Below are positions 25,121 to 35,445 of a stretch of DNA of 64,000 nt, piece after piece (the stretch's first letter is position 1; each line of letters opens with the position of its first letter). Position numbers and translations under genes: made by a program. Origin of the DNA: Mycoplasmatota bacterium (lineage in GTDB: Bacteria; Bacillota_I; Bacilli_A; Acholeplasmatales; Acholeplasmataceae); assembly GCA_018622495.1 (NCBI GenBank), contig CP076021.1, positions 62,001-126,000 of the forward strand, given 5' to 3'. The notes beneath the pieces were generated by a model. It was not told where the DNA came from. It made no database searches and worked only from the letters and a program-made list of their open reading frames with translations.

Positions 25121-26681
25121 ATTTACCTGAATCACCATAGTTTTTTAAGAATCTCGCACTTGGATCATCCACATCACAGCCATCCCATGTTTTATTTGGC
25201 ATCCAATAATCTTTAATGAGATGATCATGTTTTGGATAATATTTTTCAAATATTTCACGATATAGCAATGCTTCTTTAGTCAATGGCATAGGTTTATATG
25301 CTAATCTTCTTTGTTCATAATCATGGTCATCATAATAAGCATTTGCGTATGCTTTTAATATATCAACCATACTGTGCCCTACCGCATCACTAAACGCAGC
25401 TTTTTGTCTATATAGAATTTCTTGAGGTAAATAATCTTTTTCATATGCTTTTCTAAGTAGATATTTTCCCATCTTATATGTATTCATTTTTAGTTTTGGA
25501 TTTATTTTCATTATATAATCAACAAAACTTAAATCTCCAAAAGGTACTCTAGCTTCTAGAGAATGATATGAAATACAACGGTCAGCACGTAAAACATCAT
25601 AAATGTGAAGTTCTTTCATACGTTTAATCGATTCCTTCTGAAACGCATCAGCAGATGGTGCAAAATCAGTGTATTTATATCCAAACAATTCATCGCTTAC
25701 TTCTCCAGTAAGTAAAACTTTTATATTTGTATGTTCATGAATATATTTACTAACAATAAACATACCAATAGATGCTCTAATGGTTGTAATATCATACGAT
25801 TCTAAAGCATAGATGACTTCATCTAATATATTTATGACATCTTCTTTCGTCATCATGATTTCGTGATGTATTGTATTTAAATGTTTTGAAACAATGCGTG
25901 CATATTTTAAATCAATAGGATCCGTATCCATACCAACACTAAATGTCACAAGAGGTTTCTTATTATATTTTTGAGCTATCGCACAAACCAAACTGGAATC
26001 TAGACCTCCTGATAGTAAGTAACCAATAGGTGCATCACTTTGCATGCGTTTCAATACGCCTTTATTAAGGCGTTTTTCAATTTCAATATAAATTTTTTCT
26101 AACGAATCATCATGTGTTTTTATATCATCAAAAATTGAAGTGAAACTAATAAATTTATCATGTATATAAAAATGTCCCGGTGGGAAAACATGCACTTGAT
26201 CAACTTTAGAAATAATCGCTTTTGCTTCACTTGCGAAAACAATTTTTTTATCTTGCTTCAAATAACCATAAAACATTGGTCTAATACCAATAGGGTCTCT
26301 TGCTGCAACTATGTATTTATTTTTTTTATCATATATAACAATCGCAAATTCAGCATCCAATTTTGAAAACATTTGAGTGCCATATTTTTCATATAATGGT
26401 AATAGCACTTCACAATCTGATGTTGACTTAAATTGATAATCAACATGTTTTTTTAGCTCACGCTCATTATAAATTTCTGCATTAGCAACAAGCACAGCAC
26501 TATCATTTTCAAAAGGTTGCATGCCCGTTTCATGCAAATCCATAATCGCTAGTCTATTAAAATAAAACTTATAGCCGTTACCTTCAAACTTTTGTTGTTG
26601 ATCCGGTCCTCTTCTTACAATGCATTTTGATCCATCATCAAATTCAATTTGATCACTTGTTGATACTAATATACCGCACAT
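25119..26681 (-). CDS. asnB: Asparagine synthase (glutamine-hydrolysing)
   Basis: 520 residues from ATG 26681, chosen because the N-terminal nucleophile Cys2 follows (MCGILVST) and AAGAAAGGATG lies upstream. The glutaminase domain (1-190) includes RRGPDQQ and NRLAIMDLHETGMQPF. The synthetase domain has the PP-loop YLLSGGLDSSLVCA near residue 225 and TGEVSDELFGY. It makes asparagine from aspartate, glutamine and ATP. The T-box leader upstream has an AAC (Asn) specifier, so expression should rise when tRNA-Asn is uncharged. Confidence 0.93.
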   Translation of the reverse strand: MCGILVSTSDQIEFDDGSKCIVRRGPDQQQKFEGNGYKFYFNRLAIMDLHETGMQPFENDSAVLVANAEIYNERELKKHVDYQFKSTSDCEVLLPLYEKYGTQMFSKLDAEFAIVIYDKKNKYIVAARDPIGIRPMFYGYLKQDKKIVFASEAKAIISKVDQVHVFPPGHFYIHDKFISFTSIFDDIKTHDDSLEKIYIEIEKRLNKGVLKRMQSDAPIGYLLSGGLDSSLVCAIAQKYNKKPLVTFSVGMDTDPIDLKYARIVSKHLNTIHHEIMMTKEDVINILDEVIYALESYDITTIRASIGMFIVSKYIHEHTNIKVLLTGEVSDELFGYKYTDFAPSADAFQKESIKRMKELHIYDVLRADRCISYHSLEARVPFGDLSFVDYIMKINPKLKMNTYKMGKYLLRKAYEKDYLPQEILYRQKAAFSDAVGHSMVDILKAYANAYYDDHDYEQRRLAYKPMPLTKEALLYREIFEKYYPKHDHLIKDYWMPNKTWDGCDVDDPSARFLKNYGDSGK

Positions 26682-26702
26682 ATTATCATCCTTTCTTATA
26701 TA

Positions 26703-26970
26703 AACAAAAAAGAGCCTCATCCTTTAAACTAAAAGGGACGAATGACTCTTATATCCGCGGTACCACCCAAATTATCAAATGTTATATTTGATCACTTTTA
26801 AAGTTCTAACAAACTTATATCTCTATAACGGGAGAACCCGGCTTAGCCTACTATTATTTCGATAAGCACTCATTGGCGTTTTTCAATAAAGGCATCATAT
26901 AGATTTTCACCAACCATCTACTCTCTTAAATCATGCACATCATTTACTCTTCCAAATCTTCGTTTGTAAA
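26703..26970 (-). promoter_or_regulatory. T-box leader of asnB, Asn specifier
   Basis: The minus-strand leader contains the T-box GGGTGGTACCGCGG (near 26752-26767), a terminator with GAGTCATTCGTCC / GGATGAGGCTC and a T-run (26703-26750), and Stem I with GGTTGGTG. In the specifier loop, GAAA-AAC-GCCAATGAG aligns with the glyQS T-box GAAA-GGC-AUUCUUGAG, giving codon AAC (26880-26878). A promoter TTGCTA-17-TACAAT lies at 26999-26971. Confidence 0.9.
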
Positions 26971-27106
26971 ATTGTATCACAACATCAAGAAATTAGCAAT
27001 CATATTTCAAAAAAATGTAATCAAGCAATCTATAATTTATTGATTTTTTCACTAGTTATGCATATTTTATATGGACCTCATGCTCAAAACATGATAGAAT
27101 ATTCAT

Positions 27107-27138
27107 ATAGTAATCGCTTACATTTATACGATTGCTAT
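27107..27138 (+). promoter_or_regulatory. Inverted repeat at the 5' end of the glpK message
   Basis: ATAGTAATCG (27107-27116) and CGATTGCTAT (27129-27138) match at 9 of 10 positions around a 12-nt loop. A -10-like TAGAAT lies at 27095-27100 with no good -35, so the repeat would sit at the very start of the transcript, either as operator or as an RNA stem-loop. Confidence 0.45.
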
Positions 27139-27146
27139 TATATTAA

Positions 27147-28652
<1,506 letters not shown>

Positions 28653-28660
28653 ATTAAGGC

Positions 28661-28700
28661 AAAATAAAAGACTTCACTCTAAAATGAAGTCTTTTATTTT
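28661..28700. terminator. Bidirectional terminator between glpK and the GGDEF gene
   Basis: A perfect 16-bp stem (AAAATAAAAGACTTCA and complement) around an 8-nt loop, shared by convergent genes; the last bases overlap the GGDEF stop. Confidence 0.85.
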
Positions 28701-29827
28701 ATAGTTTTTACAGTATTTTTTTGTTGATACATCATTGAATCAATATGATTAAAGAAATCAATTACAGATGAAAATTTCGTTTCATCATAAAAATCAAAAC
28801 CATAACTAATTTTTAAATCATATTTATAAGCACTATTTTTATTAAATGTTTCTAAATTCTCATGTATTCTATTGATGATTTGATTTGCTACTTCCGTATC
28901 TTCTGCTGGAAAAATAATAGCAAATTCATCTCCACCTATTCGACTAACAAAATCTTTTGCACGTACTGAAGATTTAAAAATTGTCCCCGCTTCAACTAAA
29001 GCAAAGTCTCCTTCTCTATGTCCGTACTCATCATTGATTTGTTTAAAATCATCTAAGTCGATAATCATTCCATAAATTTTTTCATTTTTGCGTGAACTAT
29101 GTTTAATACGGTTTAATTGATATTCAAATTCTCTTTTATTAAATAAACCTGTAAGAAAATCTTTACTCGTGATTTTAATTTGAACAAATGTATAACTAAT
29201 TAATATTGATACAACAAATGAATTCCATATTAAATTAGATCCATCAAAAACAACAAACATCACTATAGCAAATGTAATTGGCAATGAAAATGATGTCAAA
29301 GCTAATAAATCTTTGTTATCTAATGTTTTCTTTTGTTTAGCGGTTATAACAAATGAAATAACCGTTGTTGCAAATACAATGAACACGTAATAATAACTTA
29401 AAAATCCTATTTCAACAATATTATCATTTGTTATTTTAAACAAGTAATGACCATCAATACTTAAAATATTAAAAATAATTGAAATCAAAAGTACTATAAT
29501 ATACATAATGTGTTTCTTTTTAAAACTAAATTTTATACCATATATTTCATATTCTAAATAAAACACAGTTAAATAAGCTATGATTGGTGCACAAAAACCA
29601 TATAACATAAGACTTACTATTAGTATTATGTTAACTAATGATCCACTAATGCCACTGAGTTCTAAAACTATGCTTTCAATAACTAACATTCCAATTGTCA
29701 TCCACACTAAAATACTAAAGGTGCGACTTACTTGTTCTCTCTGATAGTTTTGGCTTCTTAAACTAAAAAACAAAACAAAGGCAATAATAATTGATAATAT
29801 ATTATTTTGAATTTCATACATAAGCAT
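28694..29827 (-). CDS. Membrane-bound diguanylate cyclase (GGDEF)
   Basis: 377 residues. About six to seven N-terminal hydrophobic helices span 1-215, without a recognised sensor family. The GGDEF domain follows: DFLTGLFNKREFEYQL, DLDDFKQINDEYGHREGD and the active site SRIGGDEFAIIF near 308. The product-inhibition site RxxD is kept as RAKD, five residues before GGDEF. It should make c-di-GMP at the membrane. No EAL domain is present in the window. The start is ATG 29827 or 29821 after AAGGAAG. Confidence 0.88.
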   Translation of the reverse strand: MLMYEIQNNILSIIIAFVLFFSLRSQNYQREQVSRTFSILVWMTIGMLVIESIVLELSGISGSLVNIILIVSLMLYGFCAPIIAYLTVFYLEYEIYGIKFSFKKKHIMYIIVLLISIIFNILSIDGHYLFKITNDNIVEIGFLSYYYVFIVFATTVISFVITAKQKKTLDNKDLLALTSFSLPITFAIVMFVVFDGSNLIWNSFVVSILISYTFVQIKITSKDFLTGLFNKREFEYQLNRIKHSSRKNEKIYGMIIDLDDFKQINDEYGHREGDFALVEAGTIFKSSVRAKDFVSRIGGDEFAIIFPAEDTEVANQIINRIHENLETFNKNSAYKYDLKISYGFDFYDETKFSSVIDFFNHIDSMMYQQKNTVKTIK

Positions 29828-29949
29828 TACTTCCTTAATATTTAATTAAAATATTTGTTATTATTATAACATATTTATCGTAAAAAACTATAATTCCTCT
29901 ATGTCCCATGATATACTAAATATATATAAATTAACAGGAGGATTTCAAA

Positions 29950-30183
29950 ATGGGATATCTTAAAGCAGTTGATGGACTACCTTGGATAGTCAAACTTTTA
30001 CTAGTTATCTTTTTCGATCCAATTGTATACGGTATTTATCGTATTGTAAAAGGTTTAAAAAAGAATAACATCGTAGTGCTTGTCGCTGGTATTTTATATC
30101 TATTTACAGGCTTATTTATTATTGGTTGGGTTATAGATGTAGTTACAGTAGCAACATCAGGCAAAGTTACTTTCTTAGCATAA
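29950..30183 (+). CDS. Small membrane protein, function unknown
   Basis: 77 residues with two hydrophobic helices (about 12-31 and 42-66) separated by a basic turn (RIVKGLKKNN). A strong RBS, ACAGGAGG, lies 7 nt before the ATG, and a terminator follows, so it is a real single-gene unit. I know no named family for it; an envelope stress or ion-homeostasis role would be speculation. Confidence 0.65.
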   Translation: MGYLKAVDGLPWIVKLLLVIFFDPIVYGIYRIVKGLKKNNIVVLVAGILYLFTGLFIIGWVIDVVTVATSGKVTFLA

Positions 30184-30203
30184 TATTTAATTACTCGATG
30201 ATT

Positions 30204-30246
30204 AAAAAGGCAATTCACTTTAAATGCGAAGTGAATTGCTTTTTTA
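30204..30246. terminator. Terminator between the small membrane protein and the purine permease
   Basis: Stem GCAATTCACTT / AAGTGAATTGC with an 8-nt loop and T6 tail, between two convergent genes. Confidence 0.85.
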
Positions 30247-30264
30247 TTTAAATAAAACTATCTA

Positions 30265-31650
30265 TTAAAATAAGGCTTCAACTGCAAAATATGCAATAAA
30301 TGCTACTGCTAATACATACATTACTGGATTAACTTCTTTAAATCTTTTTTGAACCATCATCATTAACACGTAAGCGATAAATCCAAAAGCAATACCCATA
30401 CCAATTGAGTATGTTAAGACCATCATAACAATAATAATGAAAGCTGCACCTAAAGTAGGAAGATCAGAGAAATCAATATTTTTAATTTGTGAGAACATTA
30501 AAATCCCAACTAATACAAGCGCCATTGAAGTTAAAGCAAATGAACCAATAAATATGTTAAAGATTGGAAAAGCTACGATAGACACTAAGAATAGTACACC
30601 AACAACAACTGATGATAAACCAGTTCTTGCACCAGCTTCGATACCAGCACTTGATTCGACGAATGAAGTTACTGTAGATGTACCAACCATTGCACCAACT
30701 GTTGTACCAATAGCATCAGCTAACATAGCTTTATCTACATCTTTTAAGTTACCTTCTTCATCTAATAAACCTGCAGGTTCTGAAACTGCAATTAATGTAC
30801 CCGCTGTATCAAATATATCTAAATAGATTAATGAGAATAAAACAAACCATAAATCAGTATGACTAAATACTGTTTTAAATCCTTTAGCAAAGCCAAAGAA
30901 CGTTTCTTTAAATTCTGATAAACTTGAATAGTTGAACTCTCCAAATGTAGGAAGTCCTGCATTTCCAGTCAAACCGAAAATATAAGTCATTGCAATCCCA
31001 ACTACTGCTGTAACTGCCATTGATAAAATTAATGCAAATTTAGAAATTTTACCTTTCATAACAAAGAATGAAAGTGCAACTACAATACCGAATACAGCAA
31101 GCAATACTGCAGGATCTGATAAATCACCTAAGCTAACAGAAACAGCTGCATCAGGCACAATAATACCAGCATTTTGTAAACCAATAAATGCAATAAAGAA
31201 ACCAATACCTGCACCAATTGCTTTTTTAAGTCCATTAGGAACTGCATTAATTATCCATTTTCTAATTGGTGTAAGAGAAATAACCAAGAAGATAATACCT
31301 GAAATAAATACTGCTGCTAATGCTTCTTGCCAAGTATAACCATTACCCCAAGGTGCAATAACTGTATATGCAATAAATGCATTAATACCCATACCTGGAG
31401 CAAGTGCAATTGGATAATTTGCAAATAATCCCATAAGAAGTGTAGCTACACCAGCTGCAATTGCAGTTGCTACAAATACTCCACCTGCTGGGAATGCCGC
31501 TGCTCCTAATGCATCTGAATCCCCTAATATTCCTGGATTAAGTGCTAAAATATAAGCCATCGCTAAAAATGTTACTAACCCACCAATTAACTCTTGACGA
31601 ACTGACGTCCCTCGTTCTTCAATCTTAAAAAACTTTTTTACTTTTTCCAC
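30265..31650 (-). CDS. pbuG: Guanine/hypoxanthine permease (NCS2, AzgA/PbuG type)
   Basis: 461 residues with about 12-14 transmembrane helices. AzgA-group motifs include RQELIGGLVTFLAMAYILALNPGIL near the N-terminus, APGMGINAFIAY and TVTSFVESSAGIEAGARTGLSSVVVG. It should import guanine/hypoxanthine by proton symport. The start is a GTG, with AAAGGAGAAAG upstream. A guanine-class purine riboswitch in the leader supports the substrate. Confidence 0.92.
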   Translation of the reverse strand: MEKVKKFFKIEERGTSVRQELIGGLVTFLAMAYILALNPGILGDSDALGAAAFPAGGVFVATAIAAGVATLLMGLFANYPIALAPGMGINAFIAYTVIAPWGNGYTWQEALAAVFISGIIFLVISLTPIRKWIINAVPNGLKKAIGAGIGFFIAFIGLQNAGIIVPDAAVSVSLGDLSDPAVLLAVFGIVVALSFFVMKGKISKFALILSMAVTAVVGIAMTYIFGLTGNAGLPTFGEFNYSSLSEFKETFFGFAKGFKTVFSHTDLWFVLFSLIYLDIFDTAGTLIAVSEPAGLLDEEGNLKDVDKAMLADAIGTTVGAMVGTSTVTSFVESSAGIEAGARTGLSSVVVGVLFLVSIVAFPIFNIFIGSFALTSMALVLVGILMFSQIKNIDFSDLPTLGAAFIIIVMMVLTYSIGMGIAFGFIAYVLMMMVQKRFKEVNPVMYVLAVAFIAYFAVEALF

Positions 31651-31703
31651 TATTCTTTCTCCTTTGTTTTTTTGTATTCAATGATATGTACCCCTTAAAA
31701 AAA

Positions 31704-31832
31704 CAAAAAAACCACTTATAATTTGTGGTTTCTACATTATGAAAGCATGAAAAAAGCCTTCATATCGTAGTCGTGCATTTCACGGTTGCACGGTAGAAAC
31801 TCGATCACCACATTTGATCTATTATACGATAT
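31704..31832 (-). promoter_or_regulatory. Guanine riboswitch with transcription terminator
   Basis: The minus-strand leader has the purine aptamer: P1 arms ATATCGTA (31832-31825) and TACGATAT (31769-31762), J1/2 TAATAG, GTTTCTACC and the P3 stem GTGCA/TGCAC. The junction GACTA carries C at the specificity position (equivalent to C74), meaning guanine. Downstream GTAGAAAC can pair with GTTTCTAC as an antiterminator, or AACCAC/GTGGTT with a T7 tail (31705-31731) ends transcription. A promoter TTTACA-17-TATAAT is at 31876-31848. Confidence 0.93.
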
Positions 31833-31913
31833 ATTGAATACTCTACAATTATAACAAAGGCATAGGTAATTGTAAAGATACAATTTAATTTTTAAATGCT
31901 TATTTTATATGTT

Positions 31914-32924
31914 TTATAAAGTCTCTTGTATTTTATTATCTTGCTTGAAATTCATAATGATCATAAGTATAAATGAAACAGCCAAACCTAAAGCAATAGC
32001 TATTAAGAACATAAGCCCATTTGATGTTGTCCAAAACATTAAAATCCCACCATGTGGTACAAATGAGCGTACTTGATAATAACCTATGATGATGGCTGAT
32101 ACGACGCTACCTATCATTGAAGGTATCATTACTTTTTTACCAAATTTAAAATAGAACGGAAGACCTGCTTCTGATACAAAAAACATACCAGATATGAAGA
32201 CATCACTTCCCTTTATATGAGATAACGCTTCAAACTTATGTTTAAATATCATATGATATAAACCTATTGTCATTGTTGGTAACATGCCACCAATCATAAC
32301 TGCAGGAATTAAAATATTTTTTTCAATAAGTCCAATTGTTGATATCGTTGATATTGCAAATATATAAGCTAGCTTATTAATAGGGCCTCCTAAGTCATAT
32401 GCCATCATACATACAAGTACACTTGCTATAATAGCTCCTGAAATCGGTCCTAAACCACTAAAGAATCTTGTATAATAATATGAGAATTGCGGCATAAAAA
32501 GCGTAAACACTTCTGATGTTGCATATATAAGTATCACTGATAACAAAGGCATCCACACAATTGTTAAAGTTTGTTTAATTTGTGAAGGACTTTTCTTTAT
32601 AAGGTATTTCATAACTAATATCATATATCCAGCTAAAAGACCAAGTAATAATGCTGCAATAAATCCTTGATTATATCGAATGGCTAAATAACCACCAAAT
32701 AAGCCTGGCAACAATGCTAATTTATCTCCAATTGCATATGCTATAAACCCTGCTAAAACAACATATATTAATTGAAAAAGAAAATAACTAGAAAAAGAAA
32801 AAAATTCAGAAAATTCTATGTGATTCGGAAATAAATCACTTATTTCTTTTAATAACGTTGCTATGATTATAAATGGAAGGTAGAAAGAAAAACCTTTCAT
32901 TATATGTCTATATATATCCTTCAT
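31914..32924 (-). CDS. fruA: Fructose-type PTS membrane component EIIC
   Basis: 336 residues, mostly hydrophobic with about nine helices. EIIC-Fru features include MAYDLGGPINKLAYIFA near 178, the motif region EAGLPFYF near 255 and VPHGGILMFW near 293. It moves the sugar through the membrane while EIIB phosphorylates it. Components A, B and C are separate genes here; in many Firmicutes they are fused. RBS GAGGGA. It is the last gene of the fruK-IIA-IIB-IIC operon. Confidence 0.87.
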   Translation of the reverse strand: MKDIYRHIMKGFSFYLPFIIIATLLKEISDLFPNHIEFSEFFSFSSYFLFQLIYVVLAGFIAYAIGDKLALLPGLFGGYLAIRYNQGFIAALLLGLLAGYMILVMKYLIKKSPSQIKQTLTIVWMPLLSVILIYATSEVFTLFMPQFSYYYTRFFSGLGPISGAIIASVLVCMMAYDLGGPINKLAYIFAISTISTIGLIEKNILIPAVMIGGMLPTMTIGLYHMIFKHKFEALSHIKGSDVFISGMFFVSEAGLPFYFKFGKKVMIPSMIGSVVSAIIIGYYQVRSFVPHGGILMFWTTSNGLMFLIAIALGLAVSFILMIIMNFKQDNKIQETL

Positions 32925-32934
32925 ATGAAATCCC

Positions 32935-33236
32935 TCATTTGCCTAATGCATTTAATAAAACCTCTTTAGCATTTCTTATCGCTTGTGTTGTTGAAGTTTT
33001 ATATATTTTTTTCTCTGAAAATCTAGACTCATCAACTGAAACATCTACAGCTAAAATAACAACATCAGCTAGTTCAATATCAGTCGATGTTAATTCATTT
33101 TCTACACCCATTGCTCCTTGAGTCTCTACTTTAATCAAGATGTTTTCTTTTTTGCAGAAATCTCTAACGTTTCCGCTGCCATATATGTATGTGCTATGCC
33201 TGTTGGGCATGCTGTTACTGCAACTATTTTTTTCAT
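32935..33236 (-). pseudogene. fruA: Fructose-type PTS component EIIB, single-base frameshift
   Basis: Starting at ATG 33236 the frame reads MKKIVAVTACPTGIAHTYMAAETLE, with phosphocysteine 10 in the EIIB-Fru motif. The frame is lost near 33160-33164 (GAGAT where GAGGAT is expected); one added G continues with DFCKKENILIKVETQGAMG and reaches the stop at 32935. The span is 302 nt, one short of whole codons. It would pass phosphate from EIIA to the sugar. The stop of EIIA and this start nearly overlap (TAAGATG). A sequencing error is likely because the rest is well conserved. Confidence 0.82.
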
Positions 33237-33237
33237 C

Positions 33238-33693
33238 TTACTCTACCTTCTTTAATATCTCCATAACTTCATTTTCGTTATTTGCATTTAATAATTCATT
33301 TCTAAAACTTTCGTGAATTAATGATCTAGATAACATTGCTAATACTTTTAAATGTAAATTGACACCATCTTCTGGTATACATATAAGAAAAAACAAATGT
33401 GCTCTTTCTCCATCTAAACTATCAAAATTAATACCTTCTTCTGAACGACCAAAAACAACCGATGGTTTATCAATATAAGGTGTTTTGGCATGAGGTAATG
33501 CTATTTTAAGTCCAATACCAGTTGTATCTAAAGCTTCACGTTTTAATACATCTTTTATTAATAAGTCTAAGTTGTTAATTTGTCCTTTTTTATACATACG
33601 ATTAGCTAATTCTTTAATTACATCTTGTTTATTCGTTGATGTCAGATTTAATTTAATGTCTTCAATGTCCATGAAATCATTAAGCTTCATCAT
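33238..33693 (-). CDS. Fructose/mannitol-type PTS component EIIA
   Basis: 151 residues of the PTS_EIIA_2 fold. The phospho-histidine lies in GIGLKIALPHAKTPYI (near residue 68), and VFGRSEEGINFDSLDGERAHLFFLI follows. It takes phosphate from HPr and gives it to EIIB. The start overlaps the fruK stop by 4 bp. The second Met is an alternative start. Confidence 0.9.
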   Translation of the reverse strand: MMKLNDFMDIEDIKLNLTSTNKQDVIKELANRMYKKGQINNLDLLIKDVLKREALDTTGIGLKIALPHAKTPYIDKPSVVFGRSEEGINFDSLDGERAHLFFLICIPEDGVNLHLKVLAMLSRSLIHESFRNELLNANNENEVMEILKKVE

Positions 33694-34597
33694 AAAATCT
33701 CCTCTACATTTATATTTTTTAATACTGTTTCTACATCTTTAATACCTATTTGTTCTTGTGCAACAAAAGCATATGATGTTGCATGTCCAAATTTATATGC
33801 TTTAAGTATATTTTGATCTTTTTGATATTGATAAGCAAATCCAGCAACGAATGCATCACCAGCACCAACGGTCTTATTTGTTTTTATTTCATCTAATGAA
33901 ATACGATATACATGTTCTTTTGTAACTAATATTGATCCTTTTTCTCCTAATGATAAAACAATATTTTTAGCACCCTGCTCTATTAATTGTTTACAATAAG
34001 GAACATAATCACTTACGTCTTCTTCTAATTTGAAATATGCTTTTAATTCATCTTTATTTGGTTTAACTAGTAATGGTTCATATTTTAATACTTGATCATA
34101 TAATTCTGCAGGTATATCAATAATAATGTTTTTATTAATTTTATGTGCCTGTGAAATTAAACTATCATATAAATATGGTTCTCCTTTAATGCAGCTTCCA
34201 CTAAATATTAACATGTCATCCTGTTTGATTTTTTGAAGTTTTTTTCTAATTTCATGGATTTCACATCCAGTTACTTTTTCGAAAGATGTATTTACTTCTG
34301 TTTCTTTTTTCCATGAAGTTTAACATTAAATCGTGTGAGCGATTTAGAATTGACAATATCATATTTAATATATGGTGTCTGTCTCATTGTGTTTTTATAA
34401 AAAACTTTAAGTTCTTTATTTAAAATTGTAATACTTCTTGACTTACATGCCAGTTGATTAAGTGTTTTAGAAACATTAATACCCTTGCCCCCCAAATCAA
34501 ATTGATACTTGGTTACTCTATTAAGCTTACCTTTTTCAAATCGATTACTGTATAAATGATAATCAATGGCAGGATTTAAAGTGCATGTTATAATCAT
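33690..34597 (-). pseudogene. fruK: 1-phosphofructokinase, single-base frameshift
   Basis: The PfkB-family N-terminus (MIITCTLNPAIDYHLY, FDLGGKGINVSKTL) runs to a run of six T at 34305-34310 (plus strand); adding one base restores GKKETEVNTSFEKV and joins the second part, with PNKDELKAYF and the anion-hole/catalytic NKTVGAGDAFVAGFAYQ. The span is 908 nt, one short of whole codons. The enzyme phosphorylates fructose 1-phosphate. The usual GGxxG after the KS motif is replaced by ILNKELKVF, so there may be additional damage there. It is the first gene of the fructose operon. Confidence 0.82.
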
Positions 34598-34752
34598 TTG
34601 TGTCTCTTCTTTCGTTATTATTCTTGCTTTATCTCTTTTGTTTGATTATACCAAAATATGGCCTTTTTACATAACTTTAAATGTATATCTCATGTATTTA
34701 AAGTTAATTTGATTTATAATAAATATGAGAAAAGAAAAAAAGGAGTTTAGTA

Positions 34753-35397
34753 ATGAATAAAATGAGAAATTATATCGCTGAAGCGTTTGGTACGTTTGTC
34801 TTTGTTTTAATTGGTACAAGTGTTGCAGTCGCTACTGGTAATGCTTTATACACCGCACTAGCTTTTGCACTTGTTGTTGTTGCAATGGCATATAGTATTG
34901 GTGGATTATCTGGTGCAATGTTGAATCCATCGGTAACTTTAGGACTTGCAATTAGTAAACGCATTACATGGAAAGAGTTTAGTTTTTATGTATTAAGTGA
35001 ACTTATTGGTGGTTTTGTAGCATCTGCAACATTATGGTTGGTACTAGGTTCAAATGCCAACTTGGCAGGTAATCAAGTTCAAGCATTAGCTCAAGGAAAT
35101 CTATGGTTAGGATTACTTGTAGAAATTATTGTCACAGGTGTATTTGTATTTACTGTACTTAAAGTTACAGCAAATAAAGAAAATTCAAAAATCGCTGGAT
35201 TTATTATCGCATTTACATTAGCAACTATGATTTTAGCATCATTTAGTTTATCAAGTGCTGGGATAAACCCTGCAAGATCATTAGCACCTGCTTTATTTGA
35301 AGGTGGCGCATCACTTTCACAATTATGGGTATTTATTGTTGGACCACTTGTTGGTGCAACCCTTGGCTCATTTTTAGCTAAATATTTAAAAGACTAA
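34753..35397 (+). CDS. Aquaporin/glycerol facilitator family channel
   Basis: 214 residues with six helices. The first NPA box is LNPSVTLG (NPS variant) near residue 58 and the second is INPARSLAPALF near 176. The residue after the second box is Arg, as in all MIP channels. The short length and lack of the glycerol-facilitator insertions favour an aquaporin-like pore, but glycerol uptake for glpK is possible. RBS AAAGGAG; TATAAT -10 upstream. It diverges from fruK. Confidence 0.88.
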   Translation: MNKMRNYIAEAFGTFVFVLIGTSVAVATGNALYTALAFALVVVAMAYSIGGLSGAMLNPSVTLGLAISKRITWKEFSFYVLSELIGGFVASATLWLVLGSNANLAGNQVQALAQGNLWLGLLVEIIVTGVFVFTVLKVTANKENSKIAGFIIAFTLATMILASFSLSSAGINPARSLAPALFEGGASLSQLWVFIVGPLVGATLGSFLAKYLKD

Positions 35398-35407
35398 TTT
35401 AAAAAAT

Positions 35408-35443
35408 AAAGCACTTCATCAAGATTAATTGATGGAGTGCTTT
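35408..35443. terminator. Terminator between the aquaporin gene and yitT
   Basis: Stem AAAGCACTTCATC / GATGGAGTGCTTT with a 10-nt loop and T-run, between convergent genes. Confidence 0.82.
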
Positions 35444-35445
35444 TT

